From NCBI GenBank assembly GCA_028707015.1, contig JAQTVP010000020.1, forward strand, positions 1-13,902: DNA of 13,902 bases. The letters run 5' to 3'. The number at the start of each line of letters is the position of its first letter. The first letter of the stretch is position 1. Positions 8,354 to 13,902 of this stretch are shown here, piece after piece. Origin of the DNA: Dehalococcoidales bacterium (lineage in GTDB: Bacteria > Chloroflexota > Dehalococcoidia > Dehalococcoidales > JAQTVP01). Under the pieces are notes generated by a model. The model worked only from the letters and a program-made list of their open reading frames with translations. It was not told where the DNA came from and made no database searches. The translations under genes were made by a program, and so were the position numbers.

Positions 8354-8827
8354 TTATATCCTGGTAATAACCTTAGTAAAATCTGCTATCCTCTTCCCAA
8401 ATATCTGACATTCAGCTATACATTTATCATCAGGCGTTCCCATTGAAGTTGCTCCGACTGCTCCTGACTGGTGTCCAACTATTACCATCTGGTGAAAAAG
8501 CATGGCTACCACAATAGATGATAAAGCCAAATAATCACCCTGACCCTCAGAAGATGTAAAAACAGCTCCAACCCTATCCTTCAGTTTATCAGGGTAAAGC
8601 TCCACACTTTTATCAATAAACTGCTTCATGCTGGCTGACATATTAGCAAAGTATGTCGGCGTACCTAAAACTATCGCATCAGCACTAGTAAGATCACTAA
8701 AGGCTATACTTTCTACACGATCAACCTTAACCTTCAATCCTCCCTTTTCCATACCCTGTCCGATTGCCACTGCCATTTTTTCTGTATGACCAGTTTTCGA
8801 ATCATATACTACCAGCCCCTTAGGCAT
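8354..8827 (-). CDS. Flavodoxin / WrbA-like FMN-binding protein
   Basis: This is a small FMN-binding flavodoxin-fold protein (157 residues), probably a cytosolic electron carrier or NAD(P)H:quinone oxidoreductase-like. The phosphate-binding loop is S-K-T-G-H-T (residues 10-15) after the first strand. The middle segment G-T-P-T-Y-F-A-N-M-S-A-S-M-K-Q-F-I-D resembles the WrbA family motif, and S-S-E-G-Q-G-D takes the place of the usual third flavin loop. It is shorter than E. coli WrbA (about 198 residues). Two starts are possible. GTG at 8836 is 3 bases from GGGAG (8840-8844), and ATG at 8827 is 12 bases from it. I prefer the ATG because it places the first strand at the usual position. It is the first intact gene of the dense minus-strand block, ending 29 bases before the NnrD/E start. 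A link to CoA or NAD(P)H metabolism is plausible but unproven. Confidence 0.88.
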   Translation of the reverse strand: MPKGLVVYDSKTGHTEKMAVAIGQGMEKGGLKVKVDRVESIAFSDLTSADAIVLGTPTYFANMSASMKQFIDKSVELYPDKLKDRVGAVFTSSEGQGDYLALSSIVVAMLFHQMVIVGHQSGAVGATSMGTPDDKCIAECQIFGKRIADFTKVITRI

Positions 8828-8972
8828 ATCTATCACTCACTCCCATACCTCATTTTATTCTAGAAATTTAATTGTTAATCAAGAAGTAACAATAACTTAA
8901 ACTAAGGATAATATCAATATAGTAATTACATTTACTGGAATGTATTTTTTATATTCTAAGCATCTATAATTA
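8828..8972. other. AT-rich intergenic leader upstream of flavodoxin
   Basis: No open frame or RNA motif is recognised. The block's promoter would be expected here on the minus strand. TTGATT and TAGAAT boxes are present but only 14 bases apart, too close for a confident sigma-70 call. With the relic that follows, this makes up the roughly 520-base stretch without an intact gene. Confidence 0.4.
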
Positions 8973-9305
8973 TTATATAAATCTGTTCCGATACAGAATA
9001 TTCTCCAGTTTTCTCTTGTAAACATGACGCACACCCATATTATTTACATCATATTTTACTGAATCGGCAGATTCCTCCACTACTGAGGTCTCATCAGGAT
9101 AACCCAGCACCAATACAGGTAAAATATCACAATTATCAGGTATATTTAATTTTTTTAAATCCGTTTATCTAAAAGAAAGATAGTATAGGACAAGTGCCAA
9201 TTTCCTGTTCCTGCGCAACCAGCATCATATTTTCAGCCGCCATACCCACGTCGTTAATTACAGCTTGTCTTTTCATATTAAATTCAGCTTCTAATGTTTT
9301 GTTTA
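8973..9305 (-). pseudogene. Nitroreductase-family relic, frameshifted and internally deleted
   Basis: Two minus-strand frames together read as the C-terminal half of an FMN-dependent nitroreductase. Segment A (about 9305 down to a TAG at 9169-9171) gives N-D-V-G-M-A-A-E-N-M-M-L-V-A-Q-E-Q-E-I-G-T-C, the family's conserved helix and I-G-T-C turn. Segment B (about 9157 down to a TAA at 8973-8975, in another frame) gives K-K-L-N-I-P-D-N-C-D-I-L-P-V-L-V-L-G-Y-P-D-E and a basic tail, the usual end of the family. A frameshift near the A/T-rich run 9150-9172 separates them. Upstream, segment A's frame meets a TAA at once, and the N-terminal flavin-binding part (R-R-S-x-R type) is not found in the short space before the Mut7-C gene, so that part is deleted. 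The frame change could be an assembly error; the missing N-terminus points to a true relic. Confidence 0.75.
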
Positions 9306-9330
9306 CTAGCCATTATAAAATTCTCTCAAT

Positions 9331-9346
9331 GCTATCTTCTGATAGC
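9331..9346 (-). terminator. Short hairpin after Mut7-C gene
   Basis: GCTATC (9331-9336) pairs with GATAGC (9341-9346) around TTCT, about 9 bases past the Mut7-C stop codon (minus strand). On the minus strand it is followed by AT-rich sequence ending in ATTTTAT. A 6-bp stem is weak, so this is tentative. Confidence 0.25.
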
Positions 9347-9354
9347 TAGCCCTA

Positions 9355-9852
9355 TTACTCATTATTTGCATATTGCAGAAACTTATTTAGTTTTTTAGTC
9401 ATTTTCTGCCAGTGTGTTCCTCTCCAGTAAATACGACAACAGGCTGGACATGCCATATATTGATTCTGAGTACGATAAACATAAGGGGGAATCAGATATT
9501 TTACCTCTTGCTTACTTTTTTTTAACAATGGCTGGTTACATTCCAAACAAATCATAAACGGATCAAGTCCGCAATTTAGTGTCATGGTTTTAATTACTTG
9601 CTTCATTTGTTGCTCAGGATTATCGCTCTGGAGGAGGATAACATTGAGTTGTCCGCTGGTTACTATCCTTCGTTCTATAATATGAGTATCCCTAGTTAGT
9701 ATCACCCTTTTTTCCGCCAGAGCAGCAGCAATCAGACAAGAATCGTCACCATTTTTGAAGAATAAGGTATCATAGCCAATTATTCTCAGCCACTTAACCA
9801 GTTTCCCTGCATTTGTGTCAACTATAAATTTGGGAGTACTTGTCATACCCAT
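9355..9852 (-). CDS. Mut7-C RNase domain-containing protein
   Basis: This is a stand-alone Mut7-C protein: a PIN-like nuclease domain followed by a zinc ribbon, 165 residues as usual for prokaryotic members. Acidic residues typical of the PIN-like active site are D12 (V-D-T-N-A-G-K-L), D36/D37 and D55 (L-T-R-D-T). The segment K-W-L-R-I-I-G-Y-D-T is the family's N-terminal hallmark. The zinc ribbon uses C102-L-E-C105 and C135-P-A-C138. The family is named after the C-terminus of the animal exonuclease Mut-7; an RNase role in prokaryotes is predicted rather than shown. The start ATG at 9852 has GGGAG about 10 bases upstream, and a second ATG two codons later is less well placed. It follows the metallo-beta-lactamase-fold gene by 32 bases and is probably cotranscribed with it. 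Confidence 0.9.
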   Translation of the reverse strand: MGMTSTPKFIVDTNAGKLVKWLRIIGYDTLFFKNGDDSCLIAAALAEKRVILTRDTHIIERRIVTSGQLNVILLQSDNPEQQMKQVIKTMTLNCGLDPFMICLECNQPLLKKSKQEVKYLIPPYVYRTQNQYMACPACCRIYWRGTHWQKMTKKLNKFLQYANNE

Positions 9853-9884
9853 ATATTTTAGTCTCCCATTCCGAATTTAAAAAA

Positions 9885-10655
9885 TTACAAATGAAGCTTC
9901 ATACCTTCATAGCCCAAAGTGATAGGGTGATTTAATTCCTCAGACACAACGTCTATTTCAGCTTTTATCTCATCTTCCAGTCCCGGATTCATGTGAACCA
10001 CAACCACTTGGGGCAAGTAACCCTTCACTTCCCTAAAGCTGGCTAGCTCCTGTTTAAGCAGATTAGGAGTAAGATGTCCTCTTCGTTTGTAAAACTTCTC
10101 AAACCTGTCCGGAGCGCTCGTTTCAATAATCAGCAATTGTGGAGCTATTTGTTCCCAGCACTCAGCCAGATCAGGGCCAGTATCTCCAGTATAAAACACT
10201 TTCTTACCACTGGGAGAGGTAATCTGATAACCGACGGAAGGAACAGAGTGTTTCATGGCAACGGGAAGAACACTATAACCTTCAATCTGCTGGGTTTCAA
10301 GAGATTCTACCACATTGAATTTACTTCTCGGATTTTCCGGTGGCCATCCTAAAAATTTAGGGTATACTATACCATTCAGGAAGTGAGTAGTAATGATTTC
10401 ATAAACGGGCAAGATAGAGTAAATATTAATTCCAGAGTTCCACATAGCAAAATTAAAGACTATAGCTGCCGTATCTCTAATATGGTCATAGTGCTGGTGG
10501 GTGAGTAATATTGCCTTAAGCTTTTGCTGGTCCTCAAAGGAAAGGCTAGAAGTAAGCCCTCCAGAATCAATAACCATAACATTATCAATCATAATACTGG
10601 TTAGTTTGGTATTTTGCGATTCGCAATTATGTACTCCTAAAAGTTGTATATCCAT
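9885..10655 (-). CDS. Metallo-beta-lactamase-fold hydrolase (cyclic-nucleotide phosphodiesterase / RNase Z-like)
   Basis: This is a two-metal (probably zinc) hydrolase of 256 residues. The HxHxDH motif is H53-Q-H-Y-D-H58. The later metal ligands are probably H136, D158 (Y-T-G-D-T-G) and H221 (V-V-H-M-N-P), and a R-G-H-L-T-P segment carries H194. The layout resembles RNase Z/ElaC and class II 3',5'-cyclic-nucleotide phosphodiesterases, but the exosite arm of tRNase Z is not seen. I favour a small phosphodiester substrate without certainty. No signal peptide is visible, so it is cytosolic. AAGGA 5 bases before the ATG supports the start. It lies 48 bases downstream of the YhhQ-like gene and 32 bases upstream of the Mut7-C gene. 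Two nucleic-acid or nucleotide hydrolases thus sit side by side. Confidence 0.88.
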   Translation of the reverse strand: MDIQLLGVHNCESQNTKLTSIMIDNVMVIDSGGLTSSLSFEDQQKLKAILLTHQHYDHIRDTAAIVFNFAMWNSGINIYSILPVYEIITTHFLNGIVYPKFLGWPPENPRSKFNVVESLETQQIEGYSVLPVAMKHSVPSVGYQITSPSGKKVFYTGDTGPDLAECWEQIAPQLLIIETSAPDRFEKFYKRRGHLTPNLLKQELASFREVKGYLPQVVVVHMNPGLEDEIKAEIDVVSEELNHPITLGYEGMKLHL

Positions 10656-10703
10656 TATGTCCTTTACAGTCCTCCTCTAAGTAGTTACGCAACTATATTT
10701 AAT

Positions 10704-11366
10704 TTAGTCAAAGCTAGCAATTTTCACATTGAAGCTTTGAGATTTTATTGGCATTGATTGCTCAACTCTGCTTCTCAGTAAGCCTACCAAAATATAACAG
10801 AAAGGAGTATCCAAAACCGCTATAATAAGCTTAATTACATATTGAGTGAGTAACATATTCACTAAAACTCCCGCAGGCACAGTTCCCCAGAAAGCTATTG
10901 TTATGAATACGCCAGTGTCCAATGCTTGTGACACCATTGTTGAAGCATTATTACGCAACCATAAAAACTTACCCTTGGTCTTCCGCCGCCAAAAATGAAA
11001 AGCGAATACATCATGATGCTGGCTGATAAGATATGCAATCATTGATGCCATAGTAATTCTGGGTAACATGCCCAAGATAGATTCATAAGCTGGCTGATAT
11101 TCCCAGAAAGAAGCTGGTGGCAGTAATTTACCCAGAAAAATTAAAATTACCATGAGTATACTGGCAGCAAAACCAATCCAAATAACTTTAGAAGCTATCT
11201 GCCTGCCATAAAGTTCAGTAATCACATCTGTGAATAAAAATGTTAACGGATAGACAATTACCCCCGCCGGAACAACATATCCAAATATGGAAACCAGCTT
11301 TACTGCTATAATGTTAGCCACCAGTAAACAGGTTACAAAAAATACAGTTAATGTTACTAATATCAT
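10704..11366 (-). CDS. Queuosine-precursor transporter, YhhQ/VUT family
   Basis: This is an integral membrane protein of about 220 residues with roughly six hydrophobic segments. It carries the family hallmarks Y-P-L-T-F-L-F-T-D-V-I-T-E-L-Y-G (N-terminal half), S-Q-H-H-D-V-F-A-F, and R-N-N-A-S-T-M-V-S-Q-A-L-D-T. E. coli YhhQ imports the queuosine precursors preQ0 and preQ1 for tRNA modification. The same general role is likely here, though which precursor is carried cannot be read. No other queuosine gene and no preQ1 riboswitch-like leader lie nearby. A TTG at 11384 would add six residues without a good ribosome binding site. The ATG at 11366 has AGGA at 11372-11375, 5 bases away, and is preferred. 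It follows corA by about 100 bases. Confidence 0.92.
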   Translation of the reverse strand: MILVTLTVFFVTCLLVANIIAVKLVSIFGYVVPAGVIVYPLTFLFTDVITELYGRQIASKVIWIGFAASILMVILIFLGKLLPPASFWEYQPAYESILGMLPRITMASMIAYLISQHHDVFAFHFWRRKTKGKFLWLRNNASTMVSQALDTGVFITIAFWGTVPAGVLVNMLLTQYVIKLIIAVLDTPFCYILVGLLRSRVEQSMPIKSQSFNVKIASFD

Positions 11367-11371
11367 ATATT

Positions 11372-11375
11372 TCCT
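11372..11375 (-). promoter_or_regulatory. Ribosome binding site that decides the YhhQ-type start
   Basis: AGGA on the minus strand lies 5 bases before the ATG at 11366 and inside the frame that would follow the alternative TTG start at 11384. This placement argues for the ATG. Confidence 0.6.
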
Positions 11376-11468
11376 ATCAGACAAGCCACGTTATATTTCT
11401 TACTAAATAATGAATCACAGAACGTAATATGAATATACTACCAGAATATTGACTATATTCCGCCATTG

Positions 11469-12416
11469 TTAAATCCAGCGCTGGCGACGGAAAAAATAAA
11501 GCATACCGCCAATAATGATAGCCATAGCAAGAAAAACAAGTACCAGAGATAAGCTTGAATTCTGGAAAGGCAATGGTATATTCATTCCATAGATGCTTGA
11601 GACCACAGTAATAGGCAGAAGAATAGTAGCGATAACAGTAAGTATGCGCACAACTTCATTAGTACGATTTGTTGCCAGTGAATCATGGGTATCCTTTAAC
11701 CCTTCAATTACTTCTTTATATTCATCTAATTCATCCCAGATCTTATCCACATGGTCCACCATATCTCCAAAATAAACTGCCATATCCATTGTACTAAAGC
11801 GGCGTATTCTGCGTTCTAAACTACCAAGTACAGCTCTCATTGGCCAGATAATACGACGAAAAGAAATAATATCACGTCTGATTATAGAAATCTCCCGTAC
11901 TGTACCGCTCATACTATCAGAAAATATGCTATTCTCAATATCTTCGATATTAGTACCAATTTTACTCAATATAGGCAAGCAGTAGTCCACCAGCCGGTCT
12001 ATTATGCGATAGAGCAGATAACCCGAACCTTGCCCGAAATATTCTTGCAGCGAATCTTCATCAATCTGACATTCTCTAAAAAGTTTCACCAATGGTTTTA
12101 AGTCACCATTATGTAAAGTAACTAGATAACCATCGCCGATAAACACAGCTAATTGACTGGGAGTAGTTACCCGTGCTTCCTTATTAAATACAGGAAAGTG
12201 GAAGACCAAGAATAGATAATCTTTATATTCATCAATTTTAGGGCGCTGTATCCGGCTGAGGCAGTCATCTAAATCCAAAGGATGAAAGTGATAGTTTTGG
12301 GCCAGATATTCTGTTTCGTGTTCCGTTGGTCCTTCAATATTAAACCATGTCATATTACCTCTGGTAAGTGACTCTAATCTCAGCTGTTCTTCATTTCCAA
12401 TTTTAGAGATGGTCAT
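11469..12416 (-). CDS. corA: CorA-family divalent metal ion channel
   Basis: This is a pentameric inner-membrane channel protein for Mg2+ (or Co2+/Ni2+), 315 residues. A large cytosolic N-terminal domain (about 1-250) is followed by two C-terminal membrane helices (about 257-276 and 289-309). The selectivity signature Y-G-M-N sits at 276-279 at the end of helix 1, followed by I-P-L-P-F. The long acidic/helical stretch (about 145-250) is the stalk helix region. The tail F-R-R-Q-R-W is basic, as in the family. The start ATG has GAGGT 8 bases upstream. Transport of another metal cannot be excluded, since GMN is shared by Mg and Zn transporters. It is the first minus-strand gene after a divergent junction with the small plus-strand gene at 12551. 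The YhhQ-type gene follows. Confidence 0.95.
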   Translation of the reverse strand: MTISKIGNEEQLRLESLTRGNMTWFNIEGPTEHETEYLAQNYHFHPLDLDDCLSRIQRPKIDEYKDYLFLVFHFPVFNKEARVTTPSQLAVFIGDGYLVTLHNGDLKPLVKLFRECQIDEDSLQEYFGQGSGYLLYRIIDRLVDYCLPILSKIGTNIEDIENSIFSDSMSGTVREISIIRRDIISFRRIIWPMRAVLGSLERRIRRFSTMDMAVYFGDMVDHVDKIWDELDEYKEVIEGLKDTHDSLATNRTNEVVRILTVIATILLPITVVSSIYGMNIPLPFQNSSLSLVLVFLAMAIIIGGMLYFFRRQRWI

Positions 12417-12483
12417 GGCAAATTACCTCGTAACTATAGATAAATATTTATTATGAAAAACCCCGCATTATTTTATCACACTT

Positions 12484-12512
12484 TTGTCAGATAGCATACA
12501 AATTGATATACT
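12484..12512 (+). promoter_or_regulatory. Sigma-70-type promoter of the four-cysteine miniprotein
   Basis: TTGTCA (12484-12489) and TATACT (12507-12512) are separated by exactly 17 bases. Transcription would begin near 12519, leaving a leader of about 30 bases before the ATG at 12551. This is the best-formed promoter in the window. Confidence 0.65.
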
Positions 12513-12550
12513 GGAGTTGATTTAAAACAAGTTTAATAACAAGGTTAGAA

Positions 12551-12724
12551 ATGAAATCTTTAAAACCATCGTGGAAAGACCGCATTATTCTGAGATTTAA
12601 AAAAACACTGGGAATGAATATTTTCCTGTGCAATAGCTGTAAATGGAACTGGCGCGGAGCATGCCATAATTCAGCGCGCCCTAATGCTACCTGGTGCTCT
12701 GAATATAGTAAAAGAGGGAAATAG
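12551..12724 (+). CDS. Small four-cysteine protein, 57 aa, unknown function
   Basis: The function is not recognised. The first 26 residues are basic and partly amphipathic, rich in K/R and hydrophobics. The rest holds four cysteines, C27-x-x-C30, C38 and C49, in a compact pattern (C-N-S-C-K-W-N-W-R-G-A-C, then R-P-N-A-T-W-C-S-E-Y). This could bind zinc as a knuckle/ribbon or hold an iron-sulfur cluster. AAGG lies about 6 bases before the ATG and a good promoter lies at 12484-12512, both of which support a real gene. It stands alone on the plus strand between the divergent corA and the convergent 3-hydroxyacyl-CoA dehydrogenase. The ordered motif, aromatic and proline residues and the promoter argue against a chance frame. 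Possible roles are a nucleic-acid-binding miniprotein or a redox/metal accessory. Confidence 0.7.
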   Translation: MKSLKPSWKDRIILRFKKTLGMNIFLCNSCKWNWRGACHNSARPNATWCSEYSKRGK

Positions 12725-12807
12725 TTACTTTACCTAAATTACAGCCGAAAAATTATTATCTTCGCATAATAACTGAAAAACCTATCAATCCTAATCAGCT
12801 CAATTTA

Positions 12808-13671
12808 TTACTGTTTTTTATCCGTATGATTGTAAAAGCCTTTTCCAGTTTTTCTTCCCCACCAACCAGCAGCATACATTTTTTTCATTAAAACTGGTGG
12901 GGCATATATTGGATCTTTAGTTTCATCATATATAGAATTTGCCACAGCAAATGTAACATCAAGACCAACCAGATCCTGTAACTCTAACTGACCCATAGGA
13001 TGACCTAAACCCAATTTAAGACCAGTATCAATATCCTCCTTGGTAGCATAACCATCTTCCAGCATCTTAATACAATTAAGCCGGAAAGGTATTGAAATCC
13101 GGTTCACGATAAAGCCCGGGGTATCCGGTGCAATAATAGTGGTTTTACCGATGGTTCTGCCAAATTCTTTACCAGTCTCAATAGTCTCAATGCTAGTAGC
13201 AATAGTTTTGACTATCTCCAATAGCTTCATAAGTTGTGCAGGATTAAAGAAATGGAGACCAAGAACCTTTTCTGGTTTAGAAGTTACATTAGCAATATCT
13301 ATCACTGATAGACAAGAGGTGTTTGTTGCCAGAATAGAATCCTTACGACAAATCTTGTCCAGCTCAGTAAACAATTTCTTCTTCACATCCATATCCTCAA
13401 CTACAGCCTCTATCATGAGGTCACAATCAGCAAATCTTTCAAGATCAGTTGTACCTATAATGCGCGCCATTATGGCACCTTTATCTTCCCGGGTAACCTT
13501 ACCTCTCTGTACCCCTTTAGCCAAGAATGAATCAATTAACCCTAACCCCTTCTTTAGCAACTCTTCATTTGCTTCTGATACCACAACCTGAAATCCTGCC
13601 TGGGCACATACCTGAGCAATACCTGACCCCATCGTCCCACAGCCAACTACTCCAACTCTTTTTATTTCCAT
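12808..13671 (-). CDS. 3-hydroxyacyl-CoA (3-hydroxybutyryl-CoA) dehydrogenase
   Basis: This enzyme converts acetoacetyl-CoA and (S)-3-hydroxybutyryl-CoA using NAD(P)(H), in butyrate-type synthesis or beta-oxidation; it is cytosolic. The 287 residues match single-domain Hbd/PaaH enzymes. The dinucleotide motif is G10-C-G-T-M-G-S-G. The catalytic set lines up with human short-chain hydroxyacyl-CoA dehydrogenase at a constant offset of 18: S119, H140 (H-F-F-N-P), E152 and N190 (G-F-I-V-N-R). The C-terminal domain has G-L-G-H-P-M-G and the closing G-R-K-T-G-K-G-F-Y. Cofactor choice (NAD or NADP) is not clear. The ATG has AGGTAG about 4 bases upstream. It follows a thiolase gene by 47 bases in the same direction, so the two are probably one operon for C4 acyl-CoA interconversion. 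Confidence 0.95.
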   Translation of the reverse strand: MEIKRVGVVGCGTMGSGIAQVCAQAGFQVVVSEANEELLKKGLGLIDSFLAKGVQRGKVTREDKGAIMARIIGTTDLERFADCDLMIEAVVEDMDVKKKLFTELDKICRKDSILATNTSCLSVIDIANVTSKPEKVLGLHFFNPAQLMKLLEIVKTIATSIETIETGKEFGRTIGKTTIIAPDTPGFIVNRISIPFRLNCIKMLEDGYATKEDIDTGLKLGLGHPMGQLELQDLVGLDVTFAVANSIYDETKDPIYAPPVLMKKMYAAGWWGRKTGKGFYNHTDKKQ

Positions 13672-13718
13672 AGTTCTACCTGCTTTTTATTATCCAGCTA
13701 GATGATATTCAATAATAG

Positions 13719-13902
13719 CTATTTATTTTCAAAGATAGCACAAATACCATGGCCACCACCACCGCAGATAGTTTCCAGACCATATTTAGCATTGCGTCTC
13801 TTCATCTCATTCAGTAAGGTAGCCAACCGCATGGTGCCAGTAGCAGCAATCGGATGCCCCAATGATATTCCCGAACCATTAACATTTATCTTTTTATCAT
13901 AA
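13719..13902 (-). CDS. Thiolase (acetyl-CoA acetyltransferase), C-terminal end only
   Basis: The minus-strand frame from the window edge (first whole codon at 13901-13899) to a TAG at 13719-13721 encodes the last 60 residues of a thiolase. It contains the family's active-site stretch N-V-N-G-S-G-I-S-L-G-H-P with the catalytic histidine, then T-G-T-M-R-L-A-T-L-L-N-E-M-K-R-R, and the C-terminal C-G-G-G-G-H-G loop with the second active-site cysteine. Thiolases condense or cleave acyl-CoA, typically two acetyl-CoA to acetoacetyl-CoA. Sitting directly upstream of 3-hydroxyacyl-CoA dehydrogenase, it would feed that step. The 5' part lies outside the window, so chain-length preference and the nucleophilic cysteine cannot be seen. 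Confidence 0.93.
   Translation of the reverse strand, partial: YDKKINVNGSGISLGHPIAATGTMRLATLLNEMKRRNAKYGLETICGGGGHGICAIFENK

Noticed and set aside
11367..11468. preQ1 riboswitch before the YhhQ-type gene
   Set aside because: The leader is AT-rich with only a 6-bp AT stem (GAATAT/ATATTC); no preQ1-I or -II aptamer core is recognisable.
12740..12800. Hairpin (TTATTAT/ATAATAA) as terminator after the miniprotein gene
   Set aside because: The stem is only about 7 A/T pairs with no T-run on either side; too weak to call.
13702..13902. Plus-strand open frame of 66 residues at the right edge
   Set aside because: The opposite strand reads as a clear thiolase C-terminus, so the plus-strand frame is a shadow.
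1..13902. CRISPR arrays, insertion sequences, tRNA or rRNA genes
   Set aside because: No regularly spaced repeats, transposase-like frames, or cloverleaf or rRNA sequence were seen on either strand by eye.

Overview
The window is bacterial and AT-leaning. Genes are densely packed and mostly on the minus strand, with short Shine-Dalgarno-led spacers. The content includes short-chain dehydrogenases, acyl-CoA enzymes, a small flavodoxin, a nitroreductase relic, a Mut7-C protein and a four-cysteine miniprotein. This would suit an anaerobic or facultative bacterium, perhaps of the Chloroflexota (Dehalococcoidia-like). That placement is inference from protein style only; there is no rRNA or other marker here.

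Layout. (1) Bases 1-1451, plus strand: two tandem paralogous short-chain dehydrogenases (SDRs). The first is cut by the window edge. Strong hairpins lie after the first, just before the second's ribosome binding site, and after the second. (2) Bases 1610-8827, minus strand: a tightly packed block read in the order flavodoxin, NAD(P)HX repair enzyme (NnrE-NnrD fusion), type III pantothenate kinase (coaX), CoaBC, valyl-tRNA synthetase (valS), universal stress protein. Spacers run from a 1-base overlap to about 30 bases, so it is probably one operon. CoaX and CoaBC are steps 1 and 2-3 of coenzyme A synthesis. (3) Bases 8828-9354: no intact gene. It holds a frameshifted, internally deleted nitroreductase relic (minus strand), described here from direct reading of the frames. 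(4) Bases 9355-12416, minus strand: Mut7-C RNase-like protein, a metallo-beta-lactamase-fold hydrolase, a YhhQ-type queuosine-precursor transporter and a CorA-type divalent-metal channel. (5) Bases 12484-12724, plus strand: a 57-residue protein with four cysteines behind a good sigma-70-type promoter. (6) Bases 12808-13902, minus strand: 3-hydroxyacyl-CoA dehydrogenase preceded by the C-terminal end of a thiolase, a pair for acetoacetyl-CoA/3-hydroxybutyryl-CoA metabolism.

Nothing here forms an obvious new defence or mobile system. The items most worth a second look are the four-cysteine miniprotein, a CoaBC with serine in place of the usual decarboxylase cysteine, the hairpin against the second SDR's ribosome binding site, and the nitroreductase relic.
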